From contig NC_012873.2 of NCBI RefSeq assembly GCF_000003195.3, forward strand, positions 25,331,317 to 25,395,316: a stretch of 64,000 nt of DNA, in the 5' to 3' direction. Origin of the DNA: Sorghum bicolor. Its lineage: Eukaryota > Streptophyta > Magnoliopsida > Poales > Poaceae. The notes under the pieces were generated by a model. It searched no databases, had not been told where the DNA came from, and saw only the letters and a program-made list of their open reading frames with translations. This document shows positions 44,488 to 55,766 of this stretch, in pieces. The translations under genes were made by a program, and so were the position numbers. Positions within the stretch are counted from its first letter, which is position 1; the number at the start of each line of letters is the position of its first letter.

Positions 44488-44721
44488 ATGACCATGCCAC
44501 CAAGCAAGATGTCACAAGCTCCAAGTCAAGCTACACCCACTCAAGTTTCACCTACACTGACACCAGCTCAAGTCATCGATGGACCGATTACACGTAGTCG
44601 TGCAAAGAAGCTACAACAAGAGGTCCACGCGCTACTTTGCGAGATTCATTTTAACATTAATGATAATTATATACTACCTAAGTGTTGTACCTTGATTGTA
44701 CTCAGGTATATAGAAGAATAG
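44488..44721 (+). CDS. Pol C-terminal tail encoded inside the G LTR
   Basis: 77 codons: a Pro/Thr/Gln-rich start, then DGPITRSRAKKLQQEVHALL and ILPKCCTLIVLRYIEE. The GPITRSRAK motif is typical of the very end of Ty3/Gypsy polyproteins. In CRM elements, from published descriptions, the pol frame runs into the 3' LTR, so each LTR carries a copy of this tail. In this 5' LTR copy it has no upstream pol and is not expected to be translated as such. Confidence 0.55.
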   Translation: MTMPPSKMSQAPSQATPTQVSPTLTPAQVIDGPITRSRAKKLQQEVHALLCEIHFNINDNYILPKCCTLIVLRYIEE

Positions 44722-45270
44722 AAGGAAGAATCGGACCATGAAGAACGGACCAGTACGAGTTCCAGAAGAAGTCAAAAACGGACCAGTGGAAGTCAAAAAC
44801 GGACCAGTGCAAAGAATCTTTATAACTTTTTACTCACTAAAGCTATGAAGGTCCATGAGCACTTGTTGGAAAGCTTGATGAGTCTACTTTCCAATGAACC
44901 TTGTGGCGACCAGTTTGGCTACACCATATTGCCTGCAGACCAGAATTAGTACAGACTGCTCAGAAGGTCAACAGTCTGTCGTGACATAATGTTGGTACAA
45001 ATTGCCAAGTAAAACTGTACCAATCTACAATGTTTCGTGCTGGTTGACATACATTTCTAGAAAGCCCTTTGAGTCTAGTTTCACACCCAAGAAACGGTTC
45101 ATCATTTGGACTTCCCAATAAAAAGTTATGGTCAGTTTATTGGAAACTGCTCTGGAGGCCAACAGTCACGCGAAGCCACTTCGGGAATCCATTTCGAGGG
45201 GACCTTTCACATTGCCTTCACTCAGAAACTCTATTTCGTTTTGATACCTATCTAGCAGGGCTATTGCTAG

Positions 45271-45278
45271 TATAAATA
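45271..45278 (+). promoter_or_regulatory. TATA box in G LTR
   Basis: tataaata in gctagtataaatacccccta, about 400 bp before the LTR end. Confidence 0.6.
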
Positions 45279-45679
45279 CCCCCTAAGACTCATTGTAATC
45301 TCAGACTTTGATAATTGAAATACAGAACCCCTTTGTTCAGCTGTGTGCTAACAAAACCAGAGAGTGATCTCTACCCCTTTGCTCTTGTGATTTCCTCGCG
45401 GGATTACATAGGCGGTGGCTTTATCCGCTCCCAATTGGTGCTCCTACTCCCTTGAAGGTTTTCCTTGATTGATTGTAGGCTATGTTGGTTGGTTCCTTGA
45501 GAGTGTGGTTGGGCGAATCCTCGATTCAGGTTGCCGGTTAAAGACGGTGGTTGGCTTCGAGTTTTATTTGTCAGGTTGCACTAGTTATCGCTACTTGCAG
45601 CAAGTTATCCGGCTGTTCTTCAGCTAGTTATCGGTGTTCATCCTACGTCGTGAAGATCGGGACAACATGACGCATCATC

Positions 45680-45691
45680 TGGTATCAAAGC
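45680..45691 (+). other. G primer-binding site (tRNA-iMet)
   Basis: tggtatcaaagc, 11 of 12 to the initiator tRNA-Met complement tggtatcagagc. Confidence 0.75.
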
Positions 45692-46623
45692 TTTCGTTAC
45701 CACAGTAGGAATTTTATCTCTAGCTACATATATATTTTGCTTCGTCCTATCCACCAAAAAGCTAGAAAAATATATTGTTTAGACCTTTGTTTCAATCTGT
45801 TATTTTAGTGAGTTCGGTTAAGTCGCAGTCCATTAGAGTCTTTGTTTTAGTTGCTGATCATTTATCCTTCGCGTGTTCTTTGTGCCTCTTTTATATCTAA
45901 AAATCCCCACAAAAAAAACTCTATAGCCTATATCATCCTTTGTGTTAACTTCGATTCTATCTAGCTACTGGTTGTTGTTTCATTTCTGTCTTTAGTTGTG
46001 CAAGTATCATAATCTGATCCCTGTTTTTAGTTCTATATATATAAAAAAAAGTGTGTCAAAAAAAGAAAGAAAAGAAAGTGCAAAAAAAAGTGAAGTGAAA
46101 AAAAAAGTTGAGAAAGGTTCAGAGAGAATGTCTGAAAGATTAGTTGGTTTATGTGCACAAGTGCTGAAAGTTTCATATCAAGTTCTACAACCAGTTTGCT
46201 ATCTTTGGTTGGGTCTGATTGCAACACTTGCATCCCAATCATACTCCTTGTTTGCATCAATTCTGAAATTTCTTTGCGTATGTGTGATCTATATATACAC
46301 TTCGAATCTTTTGATCAGCACTAGGTAGAGAACTTCTAGTTTGGATCGTTACTTAACTTTACAACAACTAGAATTCAGATTGCATTCCTTGTGTATTACT
46401 CCCCACCAAGCTCCACATAAAAAAACCATCGTAATCGGTACTCTCTGTTCTGGTATTCGCCTCGCCATCACTTTTAGTTGCCACCACACATTTGTTTTCC
46501 TTGTAATCTGCAGCAGAGGAATTCATAAGAGCCTTGGTGGTTAGAGAGGTGAGTTGTGAGGGCCAACAAATTTTCATATTCCACAAATACAAAATATTTG
46601 TATTCAGCTAACCTTACAGGAAG
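45692..46623 (+). other. G leader
   Basis: 932 bp between primer-binding site and gag, with A-rich low-complexity DNA at 46040-46110. ttacaggaag just before the gag ATG resembles a splice acceptor, so the leader may be spliced. No gene seen. Confidence 0.5.
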
Positions 46624-47119
46624 ATGGGTGATGGAATAGAGGATTGTGTCACTTTGGCACAATTTAATGAACTCCGACAAAGCATAGAAAAAAAGCAAGA
46701 TAGGTTGACACAAGATCTTCAGAACCTTATGACTGAAATCAGAAGGCGTCGCCAACCTCATGATGGAGCAAGCAACCATGGTGAAGATGGAGATATGAGT
46801 GAAAGAAGTGCTGCTAGTAGAAGCTCAAGGGAACAAGGAAGGAGGAACCGAGGTAGGGGAAGAGGTCAAGGTCGAAGAAATCATGATGATGAAGAATCTG
46901 AAAAAGAGGATGATGATGATCATTCTCAATATCGATATGGTCGCCGACATCGTAGAAGAGTCAATCATGAGGAGAGGCTAGGAAAACTGAAGTTTACCAT
47001 GCCAAAGTTTGATGGTGGGTCTGATCCTGAAGCTTATTTCACTTGGGAGCTGAAAGTGGATAAAATCTTTCGCTTGCATAATTATTCAGAAGAGAAGAAG
47101 CTGGCAATCACTTGTGTAT
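46624..47119 (+). pseudogene. gag: G gag, N-terminal 165 codons, truncated
   Basis: Starts MGDGIEDCVTLAQFNELRQS, a coiled-coil-like region, then a basic Arg/Gly-rich stretch (RRNRGRGRGQGRRNHDD) and acidic patch, then the beginning of the Gypsy capsid domain KLKFTMPKFDGGSDPEAYFT and VDKIFRLHNYSEEKKLAIT. The domain breaks off at about 47119 at the junction with H; the rest of the element is not in the window. Confidence 0.8.
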
Positions 47120-50100
47120 TTAGCACCTAGTCTAAGCATACACTTGTGTATTTAAGCATTACAATAATAACCATATCCAGATTTTCACATAGCCATCATC
47201 ATTCTCATCATAACCATTAACTTTATTTAGTGAATTCTACGTTGCCGCTGCCCAAGTCAAGTTCTCACTATCTGGGAGAGACGGCGATTCGAATCGATTC
47301 CTATCCAGCTGGAGGGGTATTCCTAACACTCACCCAAGCATACTTCATGACGGCAGCTCGGATCACCTTTAGCACAACTCTGGACCAATTCGCGGGTCCG
47401 TACGGCGCCGCACCCCCAGGGACCGCCAATCTGCCAGGGTCAGGACTCTAACCTGACACCTCGGTCTTACGCCATTGACTCCCTGCACATCCTTACTACC
47501 AACCGGGGTGCGCACTTTAACCAGATCGGGGTATCCGGCCGGAGTTGCACTCGTAGGCTTCGCGGTCGGAACGACTTATCCGGCCAACTAAGTGATAGGC
47601 ATGCGTTCAACATGACACGGGGACGTACAGCGATTCGGTCCTTAAACGACACAGACTTATTACTGTACTATCATCATCCCGCCCGGTCTCAAGTTCATTA
47701 TTAGCTCATGGTTCATTCCTCTATAGCAAATATAGCCAACCGTGATCATGATCCACCTAACTCTCGCAGGTGACAGGAAATCACCCGGCTTCTACCGAGC
47801 TAAGCATGACTAAGCATTACTTCGATCCTGGACCTACTTTGGTGAGGTATGAGGTGGACAAGGTAGTCATTATGCAGCAAAGGTGTCATATCAACGCCTA
47901 AAACTTAATGCAACAATATATATAACCATAGTCAATTGATAGCTGAACACAATTAATAAAATAATAGGAGGCTTATAATGCTCCGGGGCTTGCCTTCAAC
48001 GTAAGTGGATGGACGATGGTCGGGACACTCCGGCAAGTCCTCCTCCTCCTCAGATCCTTGAGGTAGCTCCCCTTGCTGTCCTTCCGACTCCGGCAGCTCG
48101 AACTCCAGCACCGTCACGCCCTTGGGTACACCTATGGATGCATGACAAGAAGATGAATATAAAGAATGCACATATGATGTATGATGCCGAGATGAGGAGC
48201 CAAAGGGGACATAAAACAAGGTATACATGAGTATAAACTTCTAAGAATAAGTGAGTCATGGAATAACAAGTAAATGCATACTTCTTCTCTGGTAGAGAGA
48301 CTAAATAGACAAGTTAAACAAGTCTTAGCTACTCCGACCCAGACACTGGTTTAGTAGACAAACCAACCTGTCACAAGTTTCAGCCATAACTTAAGCATCA
48401 GTTGACCAAACCAAGTAAGTAAATTCTTTCTGGAAAGCTTAACAAATTGTCTACAATTCACTTTTAGACATTCAAGCCAGATTCCCAATCGAAATATGCT
48501 AAATCCTACAAAGTTGGCTGGCTGCTCTGGAAAATCCAGAGAGCAAGCACTTTGCAGCAGCTACTTGCAACATGCATAACTTTCAAACTACTCAACCAAA
48601 TGTCATGAAATTTGGATACAAATTAGATCAGTAAGTTAGATACAAGTTTGTTGTAGATAAGTTTCCCAGAAAACATCATCTTCAATTAGTTCTTAATCAT
48701 TTGCTATCAGCTGTACAGAAATGCTCTAGGAAAGGCAAAAATAGCCAAAAATAATATTTTGCACATAATAAGAATGTATCAAAGGAACAATCCAATTGCG
48801 CCAATAGATAGAACATGACTAAGAAACACTAGAAAACATCATGGCAAGGTCTAAACTCATTTCTATCATCACCTTTTTCATTTATTTAAATATTAAGGTG
48901 ATTTCATGAACATGCATTCCAAGTGTTCCAAAAATCTTAAGAAAATTACAGCAAGCTACTTATGCTAACATAAGATCACTGTAAAATTTTCAGAACATTT
49001 ATACATACATATTGTGAGATACACACATAACAAGCTAGCAAAGGCATGCAAGGCATAAATGTGAAACCCTATCAAAAAGTGTCAAACAACAGATTTCAGA
49101 TTTTTCCTAGCCTTGTCTACATATAGGTATAACACTCAGCAAGTTTCACCACAAAAGGAGTTACAACTTAATTATTAAAAATATCACAAGAAACTCCTAT
49201 TTAAGCAAGGAATATTTTTAACTCCTCAACTAGGCTTTTAAAAATCATGATAAATTTATCAAAGCCTAATCATAACATAAGTAACAGCACCCTAAATTTC
49301 CATGGCCAGCATATCAATATATTTCAAGATATAATTACACACTAAAAACTCAAGATTAATTTATATCTATTTATTTCTGCAAAAATATGGCATGTTTCAT
49401 ATTTTTATTAAAAACTAGACTCATGCTGGAACCTAGCAAAATTGGAATCACTTCATTTGGATCTCTAAAACTCCAGATATGAATTTTTCAAAAACAGCAC
49501 AGGCTCTGCAACAACAGTGAACCAGGGGGGAAACAGAGAGGCTGACACCCGGGACCCGCGCGTCAGTGAGACAGAGGCAGAGGAGATGCTCGTCGCCGGC
49601 GAAGCTCAACGACGACGAGGTCTCGGCCGGATCCAAGGGCATCTACGTGTTCCTCTCATCAAGGCGACTCTGTTGACCTACTTTACCCGCGCTCTACTGG
49701 ACTCTAGGGTGCTCGCCGTCGGGAATGGCGGAGCGGCGTTGCTGCGCGGTGGTATGCCGGCGGATCCAGGCAACGGCGACGCGGTAGAGGTTGCCGACGA
49801 GCAAGAGCGGCTCAAGGTGAAGCTATAGGAAGAAGAATCACGGCCAGAGGTGAACCAGAGAGGTCTGGCCACGTTGCCGGTGATCTCTGTGAACTCCGGC
49901 GAGGTGGAGCTCGCGGCGGAGATGACAATGTGACCTCACCGGTGCTCGGCTACGGGAATGGAGTGGACGTTGAGGTAGAGGACGTCAAGGCGGAGCTCTG
50001 GACGGGCTGGCTTGGCCGGAGACGCGGTGGAACGACCGGAGGAGCTCACCGAAGCGCGGCAGAGCTTCCTGAGGCGACGGCGGAGCGAAATGGGAGGCAC

Positions 50101-50968
50101 AGAGCGAGTGGAGAGCGTGTCTGAGGCGTCCACTCGGTGCGTGGCGACTTGGAGACGCCGTGGGAGCTGACAGGTGGGGTCGTCGACGGTGTACGGCTGA
50201 CACCTGGCCGGACACGCGGCGGCGGACGGCTTCTGACGAAACTGAATCGCGCGATTCAGTCGTCGCCAACTGTGACTGAAACTCAAACTTTGTCAACGTT
50301 TTACTCTCAGCTCAATCGATGGTTTTGGCTGGGATTTGATCCTCTGGATAGAGCTACACGAGTTCTACAACTTTGATTACACGAGCTCAGTCTAAAACGG
50401 TCTGGATTTCAAACTACAAGGCTCCCAATCACCCTATGTCGAAACTGTGTGATTCCAGACTTAGCCAAATTTGGCTAAGTGTGAAATCAGCCTTGATTTT
50501 TGGTTTGTGAGTGAATTTTGGAAGTGTTCTAAGCTTTTTCATAAAAATTCATCAACATCACTTTTGTAGCTTATGAAATTATCTACAACTTTGTTTCAGG
50601 TGTCACAGACATGCAAGGTCTCTAGCATTACTTTCATAAAACATCTTTGAAAAGAGGTCTAGGGGGTCAAAAAGGTCATTCTAGGGTTAGCCATGACTTA
50701 GGGGTATTTTTGGACAAAACCTTCAACATGAACTTGGTTCAAAATGATGTTCTAAACATGATTAAAGTAATTTGGAAGACAATGTACAATTGTTTGCATT
50801 GGTTACCCCCTTATAGCCACTCAATTCAAGTCACACAAGCAATTTACTCACACATGGTATACATGGGATGACATGTGATCATGATGGATGCTTATGAATG
50901 AGCATGATGATGCTTATGTTGATGCAATGCTCATGGTTAACATGCAAGCTAACACTAGGAGTGTTACA
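47120..50968 (-). repeat. H 3' LTR, truncated (3849 bp)
   Basis: Matches 58255-61729. On the minus strand it begins TGTAACACTCCTAGTG at 50968, directly after the polypurine tract. It has a 413-bp segment (49779-50191) that the other LTR lacks, and lacks about 33 bp present there near 58791-58832. The left end at 47120 is the deletion junction with G. Confidence 0.9.
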
Positions 50969-51191
50969 GCCCTCCCCCCTTACAAAAATCTCGTCCCGAG
51001 ATTTGAAAGACGTACCATTTTTCGTAGAATGAGGGATAAGTTACTTGTAAATAGTATTCCCTTTCCCAAGTGGCATCTCTCTCATTTTGACGGTTCCACA
51101 AAACTCTAAAAAGTTTGATCACTCTCCCACGAGTAACTCGTTCTTTGACATCAAGAACTTGTACAGGCTTTTCTTCATAGGATAGGTCTGA
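50964..51191 (-). pseudogene. H chromodomain tail cut off by a stop
   Basis: Directly after the TAG the same frame continues SDLSYEEKPVQVLDVKERVT and VIKLFRVLWNRQNERDATWE, a chromodomain of the chromovirus type, then a short tail ending with TAA at 50964-50966, which overlaps the first bases of the LTR. The lost codon was most likely CAG (Gln). The domain normally directs integration to particular chromatin. Confidence 0.88.
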
Positions 51192-52634
51192 CTACAACTT
51201 GATATCTCTTGTTTCTACTCTCTCTTCGGGCACACGAAGACACTTCTTAAGTTGAGATACGTGGAATACAGGGAAAATAGCTCTCATTTCGGGAGGTAGT
51301 TGCACTTTGTAAGCTACCTTACCGCTCTTCTCATTGATTTGGTAGGGACCCACATACCTAGGGGCAAGCTTTCTTTTAACACCAAAGCGATTTACTCCCT
51401 TCATAGGCGATACCTTTAGGTACACAAAGTCACCTACTTCGAACTCGATTGGCTTTCTTCTTCGGTCAGCATAGCTTTTCCGTCTAGCCTGGGCAGCTCT
51501 CATGTGTTGCTGGATAATGAGAACTTGCTTTTCGGCTTCCTTGACAAAGTCAATTCCGTAGTACCTCCTTTCGCCTGGTTCAACCCAGTTTAGAGGAGTT
51601 CTACAGTTGCGGCCATACAAAGCTTCAAAAGGAGCCATTTGGATGCTCTCTTGATAACTATTGTTGTATGAGAATTCAGCTAAGGGTAGCCATTTCTCCC
51701 ATGCACCCTTGGAAGATATAACACATGCCCTCAACATATCCTCTAAGATTTGATTAACACGCTCAGTCTGACTGGAGGTTTGAGGATGATAGGCTGAACT
51801 GCAAACCAATTTTGTACCAAGGAGTGAATGCAGATGCTCCCAAAAGCGGGCAGTGAACTGAGGACCTCTATCAGAAATCATAGTGCGAGGCACTCCGTGC
51901 AATTTAACTATCTGAGAGAAGTACAACTCAGCATAGTCGGATGGTCGGTATGTAGAGTGTACAGGAATAAAATGAGCTGACTTGGTCCAACGGTCAACAA
52001 CCACCCATATGGAATTGTGTCCTTTTTGCGTAAGGGGAAGTCCAACAATGAAATCCATGCTGATTTCTTCCCACTTCCAACCTGGAATTGACAATGGTTG
52101 CAATAAACCTGCAGGTTTGAGGTGAACTGCCTTTACCCTGCAGCAAGTATCACACCTAGCAACATAAGCTGCTATCTCTTTCTTCATTTTGGTCCACCAG
52201 AAACGAGGTCTCAAGTCTTGGTATATTTTGCTACTACCCGGATGAATGGACAACTTGGAAGAATGAGCTTCTTCTAAGATCTTGTTGCGTAGGTCTCGGT
52301 CTTTGGGTAGAACTAGTCGGTTGTCAAACCACAGTACACCCTTCTCATCTTTCCTGAAATGCTTGGTGTCTTGCTCTTGCATTTTTCTCTTGATATGAAA
52401 AATACCCGGATCAGATTTTTGGAGCTCTATGATTTGACTTTCTAATGAGCAACTGACTATGATGTTGTGCAGGACCACAGGATGCAATAAATTGAAGCCT
52501 TCCTCTAGGAGAGGTCTAACATGTTGTTTCCGACTGAGAGCATCGGCTACAACATTGGCTTTGCCTGGATGATAGTGCACTTCTAAATTGTAGTCTTTTA
52601 TCAATTCCAACCATCTTCTTTGTCTCATGTTCAA
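51192..52634 (-). pseudogene. pol: H integrase (480-codon open frame with RNase H tail), ends at premature stop
   Basis: Residues 1-36 are the RNase H end. The HHCC zinc domain has His124, His131, Cys161, Cys164. The catalytic core has MDF Asp194, SDRGPQF Asp255 and TERVN Glu291, the D,D-35-E arrangement. The GPY/F module is at about 426-432 (RYVGPYQI). The frame ends with RVETRDIKL and a TAG at 51192-51194. The core looks intact, but the stop removes the chromodomain. Joins element DNA to the chromosome. Confidence 0.92.
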
Positions 52635-53654
52635 CTTGGGCTTAGTGAATATATATTTGAGGCTTTTATGGTCAGTGTAAATGTGACAAAGATTACCCAG
52701 CAGATAATGTCACCAGAGTTTCAATGCATGTACAACTGCTGCTAACTCTAGATCATGAGTAGGGTAGTTGGCTTCATGTTTCCTCAGCTGCCGAGAAGCA
52801 TAGGCAATAACTCGGCCTGCTTGCATAAGCACACAACCTAGGCCAGTGCCAGATGCATCACAAAAGACATCAAATGGCTTTTCAATGTCAAGCTGTGCCA
52901 GAACAGGAGCGGTGGTCAGCAAATGGCGTAAAGTGGTGAAAGCAACTTCACACTCCTCGGACCACACAAACTTCACATCTTTTTGCAGTAGCTTGGTCAT
53001 AGGCTTATCTATTTTGGAAAAGTCTGGAATAAAGCGCCGATAATATCCAGCTAGACCGAGAAAACTCTGGACTTCGTGCACTGAAGTCGGGGCCTTCCAG
53101 TCTATAACTTCCTGCACCTTTGACGGGTCAACAGAAATACCCTCTTCGGATAAAATATGGCCTAAGAAAGGCACTTTCTTCAGCCAAAACTCACACTTGC
53201 TGAACTTGGCATAGAGCTGATGTTCTCGCAATCTAGTGAGTACAATCCGAAGGTGCTTCTCATGTTCTTGTGCATTTTCAGAATGCACCAAAATATCATC
53301 GATGAACACCACCACAAACTTATCCAGTTCAGGCATGAACACCGAATTCATCAGGTACATGAAATGAGCAGGGGCATTAGTCAGACCAAAGGACATGACT
53401 AAATACTCATACAACCCATACCTGTTAGAGAAAGCCGTTTTAGGAACGTCTTCAGGTCGGATCTTGATTTGATGATACCTAGATCTCAGATCAATTTTGG
53501 AGAATACTTTGGCCTTGGCTAATTGATCAAACAAGATAACAATGCGAGGCAGTGGATACTTGTTTTTATGGTCACGGCATTCAGTGGACGATAGTCTACA
53601 CACATACGTAGAGACTTGTCCTTCTTTTTGACAAAGAGAGCCGGACAACCCCAT
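52635..53654 (-). pseudogene. pol: H reverse transcriptase and RNase H
   Basis: After the frame change the open frame (314 codons) continues [22 protein letters not shown] (first catalytic Asp at about residue 55), [20 protein letters not shown] and FIDDILVHS (catalytic Asp pair at 119-120, FIDD in place of the commoner YIDD/YVDD). The thumb follows ([18 protein letters not shown]). RNase H has [13 protein letters not shown] (Asp 266) and THDLELAA (Glu 303). A TGA at 52710-52712 replaces the CGA of KLWRHYLLG. Downstream the RNase H end ([33 protein letters not shown]) runs into the next frame. Copies RNA to DNA in the particle. Confidence 0.9.
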
Positions 53655-54223
53655 GGAGAAGAGCTAGGCTGAATAAGGCCCTTCTCTAAGAGTTCTTGCA
53701 ATTGCTTTTTCAACTCTGCCAATTCATTGGGTGGCATTCGATATGGCCTTCTAGAGATAGGTGTGGTACCCGGAATTAGATCAATTTTAAACTCAATGTC
53801 CCTGTCCGGTGGCAACCCGGGCAGATCCTCTGGAAATACGTCCGGAAACTCACACACTATCGGAATCTCTGCCAAAGTGAGTGGTCGAATGGCATTGGCA
53901 GCATGACGAATGTCATCATTCTTGGGAAGTTGGACTAAGAAGGCTTCTTTGCTATCAGGCTCCCGCAACATGACTACTCTCGTGGAGGTATCTATTAACA
54001 CCCCATGCCTGCTCATCCAATTCATTCCCAGAATAACATCTATCCCTAGGCATGGCAGTACGACTAAATCTGCTGCATAATTACGCCCTTCTATGGCAAT
54101 ATGTACATCCCTCACTACTTGATTCATAGCAATTTGATTACCAGCAGCACTAATGCAAAATTTTCCACTATCAAGGTCAATGACATGTTGCCCATGCTTA
54201 GATGCGAATGCTTGACTCATATA
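53519..54223 (-). pseudogene. pol: H protease and start of reverse transcriptase
   Basis: The protease active site VVLFDSGASH is immediately followed by a TGA at 54224-54226, then [32 protein letters not shown] (the second protease hallmark, ILGMNW) and the conserved link [20 protein letters not shown]. Reverse transcriptase starts with [20 protein letters not shown] and [13 protein letters not shown] one-base loss in an A-run near 53567 then throws the frame. Confidence 0.88.
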
Positions 54224-55366
54224 TCAATGTGAAGCTCCAGAATCAAACAAGACAACTGCAGGGTGTTGATTTACAAGGAACATACCAGCGGTGACTGCTT
54301 CACCCTCAGGGATTTCTTCAACCGTAGTGTAGTGCACACGACCAATACGGTTATTGCCTCCAGTTGTAGAATTTCTCTTAGGATAAGGGCAATCTCTCGC
54401 CCAGTGACCAACTTGCTTACAATTGAAGCAGGGGCGGTTATCAGGAGGAGTCTTGGGACCTCCTTGACCCGTGGCACCTCTTGGAAGAGCAACTGTGAAG
54501 GACTTGCGCACTCCCGTCTTCACATTTGACTTTTTCTGCGGCGGCCTGTACCTTGTCACAGCATTGGGTGGGCGATAGGCCGGTTTGCTTGCCACTGGAG
54601 CCTTGGATTGTGAAGCACCTGCCTCATAGGCCCTCTTGCGGTTCTTGGATGCGGCATACACAGCATTGGAGTTCTCTTGCGTCAACGCATCGCTTACAAA
54701 CTCATTAAAGGTGGTACTCTTGTTACCAGCCATGTTTTTGGACAACTTGGGTCCCAACCCTCTCTTGAAACTAGCGAGCTTCTTGGCTTCGGTGTCCACC
54801 ATCTCAGGAGCATAGCGAGACAAACTATTAAAAGCATGAAGATACTCAGTCAAGCTTTTAGTGCCTTGCGTCAGGTTCATGAACTCGGTGTGCTTGATAG
54901 TCATTAAGCCTTGGGGAATATAACTGTCCCTAAAAGCAGTTTGGAACTAGTCCCAGGGTACAACAGCATTGGCAGGCAAGCTGGTCCTGTAATGACTCCA
55001 CCAGACACCTGCTTTGCCCTCCAACTGGTGGGCTGCATATTCCACCTTTAGCTCCTCGGTTACCCTCAGCAATCGGAATTTCTGCTCAAGAGTGTTGAGC
55101 CATTCATCAGCTTCCAAAGGTTCAACAGCCTCCTTGAAAAGCGGCGGCTTGGTGTCCTGGAAATCCTTGAAACTGCTATACTGATTTGCCTCTCCGCCAT
55201 GGCGGGCATGGCGACCATCCCGGTTCTGCTGCGCCATAGTTTGCATTGCCTCATTGAGCATTCGCTGGCCCTCAACAAGAGCTGCCAATAGCTCAGTAGG
55301 TGTAGGCGGGGGAGGAGGTGGTGGCGGTGGCACCTCGTTGTGACCGGAGCGAGTATTTTGAGCCAT
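54224..55366 (-). pseudogene. gag: H gag, one internal stop
   Basis: Probable start ATG at 55366 (MAQNTRSGHNEV, then a run of prolines). Capsid motifs: ADEWLNTLEQKFRLLRVTEE, AAHQLEGKAGVWWSHYRTSL. A stop at 54947-54949 sits after VPWD. The frame goes on FQTAFRDSYIPQGLMTIKHT, LAFNSLSRYAPEM-type residues and ends with a basic region and one zinc knuckle CFNCKQVGHWARDC (residues 159-172 of the downstream frame). It runs directly into protease (FDSGASH), so gag and pol are one frame. Confidence 0.88.
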
Positions 55367-55766
55367 CTGCACAAGGCATACCAAGTGATCATTTAGGACA
55401 ACAGATATAATTGCCATGAACTTCAATTGCTTCCATACGGAATTTAATGAAGTAAATTCACATAAATTAAGGCGCAATAATCCATGTACAACAAGAGAAT
55501 ATCATCCACAACACTTGGTTATTCTCGCGATCATTCACAGTCACACTTCACAAGGATTAAAGTCACTGCAGAAATTTATTTAAGCTCAACATAAACATGG
55601 AGCATCACAATTGAGTGCATAGGGTTACACAGAGTCACTGCCACCACTTAAGTTTTACAGGAGGGGCACCATGGCCAAATACATAGAGTCTCAACTAAAT
55701 TTCAGATTACATGTCCATTACATAAAGAGATGGAAACTGATACATGATCATAGATTTATTGCTAGG
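55367..55766 (-). other. H spacer between extra ORF and gag
   Basis: 400 bp, no conserved coding seen. Confidence 0.5.

Larger units (their letters stand above)
44484..45677 (+). repeat. G 5' LTR (1194 bp)
   Basis: Bounded by TGATATGACC and GACGCATCA, followed after two bases by the primer-binding site. The left boundary is supported by the uninterrupted D sequence at 22018. A 20-bp direct repeat (agtcaaaaacggaccagtg, two copies) lies at 44771-44809. Confidence 0.75.
44484..47119 (+). mobile_element. G: CRM-like Ty3/Gypsy element, 5' part, plus strand
   Basis: An LTR, primer-binding site, leader and start of gag, inserted in the 5' LTR of D after ctgac (44479-44483). It is cut at about 47119, where the sequence passes without spacer into the middle of the H 3' LTR. 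LTR start TGATATGAC and a pol-like C-terminal frame inside the LTR recall CRM centromeric chromoviruses. Lineage is inference. Confidence 0.7.

Noticed and set aside
47230..47451. 73-codon frame repeated at 58365-58586
   Set aside because: Present twice only because it lies in both LTRs of H; no start context or domain.
49517..49828. Plus-strand open frames of about 100-148 codons in the CpG-rich part of the H LTRs (also 60683-61129)
   Set aside because: They are antisense to the element, differ in length because of the 413-bp indel and have no recognisable domain. GC-rich DNA has few stops by chance.
51192..54220. Endogenous pararetrovirus (caulimovirus-type) reverse transcriptase
   Set aside because: Integrase, chromodomain, LTRs, primer site and polypurine tract all identify an LTR retrotransposon.
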